Shown here in pieces: positions 12,536-13,000 of a stretch of DNA of 13,000 nucleotides. The DNA is from Candidatus Delongbacteria bacterium (GTDB taxonomy: Bacteria; UBA4055): the NCBI GenBank assembly GCA_013139625.1, contig WTAK01000075.1, positions 1 through 13,000 of the forward strand, in the 5' to 3' direction. The notes beneath the pieces are model-generated. The model saw nothing but the letters and a program-made list of their open reading frames with translations, was not told where the DNA came from and searched no databases. The translations under genes were made by a program, and so were the position numbers. Every line of letters starts with the position of its first letter. The stretch's first letter is position 1.

Positions 12536-13000
12536 TCATTTTAAGAATAACATCTTCCTACATTCTTTTACATCATCGTCAACTTCTAGTAGATAAAAAT
12601 ACATTCCACTATTGATATCTTCAGCCTTAAAAAGAGTTTTATGGATACCAGTAGAATACTTTTTGTCTATAAGTTTCTGAACCAACTGACCGGAAGAATT
12701 GTACACTGTCAATTTCACCTGTCCTGATTTAGGTAGGGAAAATTTAATTGTAGTAACAGGATTAAACGGATTGGGATAATTCTGTAATAAAATAATTTCT
12801 TCTGGTAAATTAGATTCATCGTCAATACCAACCCATAACTCATTCAAGTATGGGTATCCATAATTATTATATGAATTTATTGTCCAGTAATCATTGGTTC
12901 CATTAGTGGTTTCACCAAAAAAATCCCAACCTGCATCAGTGTAAGTATATATTGTCTTCATTTCCGAAGTTTTTTTGGAAGTACCTCCCATACTCTCACT
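12536..13000 (-). CDS. C-terminal part of a secreted protein with a T9SS type A sorting domain, 5' end outside window
   Basis: About 154 codons are open from the right window edge to the TGA at 12536-12538. The first residues (GGTSKKTSEM...AGWDFFGET...DYWTINSYNNYGYPYL) match the closing segment usually found after GLUG-type repeat regions in FCB surface proteins. A short linker follows, then a type A sorting domain: LLQNYPNPFNPVTTIKFSLP, QVKLTVYNSSGQLV, GIHKTLFKAEDINSGMYFYLL and the basic end KMLFLK. In the T9SS such C-terminal domains direct export across the outer membrane and are removed or anchored at the surface. The ATG near 12991 has GAGAG rather than a real Shine-Dalgarno upstream, the frame stays open past it, and there is no signal peptide, so it is internal. 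The gene converges on truB. Confidence 0.85.
   Translation of the reverse strand, partial: SESMGGTSKKTSEMKTIYTYTDAGWDFFGETTNGTNDYWTINSYNNYGYPYLNELWVGIDDESNLPEEIILLQNYPNPFNPVTTIKFSLPKSGQVKLTVYNSSGQLVQKLIDKKYSTGIHKTLFKAEDINSGMYFYLLEVDDDVKECRKMLFLK

Noticed and set aside
1..13000. CRISPR arrays, tRNA or rRNA genes, insertion sequences, phage genes
   Set aside because: No regular spaced repeats, cloverleaf-like segments, transposase motifs or phage-like frames were seen on either strand.

Overview
The window looks like a piece of an AT-rich (roughly one-third G+C by eye) Gram-negative genome from the FCB superphylum. My best guess is a Delongbacteria-, Cloacimonadota- or Marinimicrobia-like lineage; the species cannot be determined from the sequence. 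Three things point there. The minus-strand gene at the right edge ends in a type IX secretion (T9SS) type A sorting domain with the NYPNPFNP signature. The left-edge gene encodes a multidomain surface protein of fibronectin type III and jelly-roll modules, a style common in these phyla. KdsB indicates a Kdo-containing lipopolysaccharide. Strong Shine-Dalgarno sequences (AGGAG, AGAGGA, AAGGA) and promoter candidates of TTGNAN-17-TANAAT/TATATT type argue against a typical Bacteroidota member.

Layout. (1) 1-1537: 3' part of a large secreted FnIII/jelly-roll protein, closed by a strong bidirectional terminator. (2) 1732-2169: a small exported protein of unknown function with an acidic then a very basic segment, with its own promoter and terminator. 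(3) 2250-5297: a three-gene unit with a stand-alone CheY-like receiver, kdsB (activation of Kdo for LPS) and dxs (first step of the MEP isoprenoid pathway). The genes are separated by 1 nt or overlap by 1 nt. (4) 5396-12328: the conserved translation/transcription cluster rimP, nusA, an L7Ae-like (YlxQ-type) protein, infB, rbfA, nrnA (DHH phosphoesterase) and truB, covering 30S maturation, transcription elongation/termination, initiation, short-RNA/pAp turnover and tRNA psi55 formation. (5) 12329-12535: a convergent intergenic region with a long inverted repeat and related motif copies. (6) 12536-13000 (minus): C-terminal end of a T9SS cargo protein.

Most genes are well-known housekeeping families, and I do not see an obvious new multi-gene system. 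The points worth a second look are mainly non-coding. A terminator-like hairpin sits between the only visible promoter and rimP-nusA (possible attenuator). A diverged tandem duplication of the rbfA 5' end forms a 12-codon mini-ORF joined by TAATG on both sides. A terminator-like hairpin overlaps the rbfA stop codon. A G+C-rich structured spacer precedes truB. A family of TGCCA-containing inverted and direct repeats lies downstream of truB.
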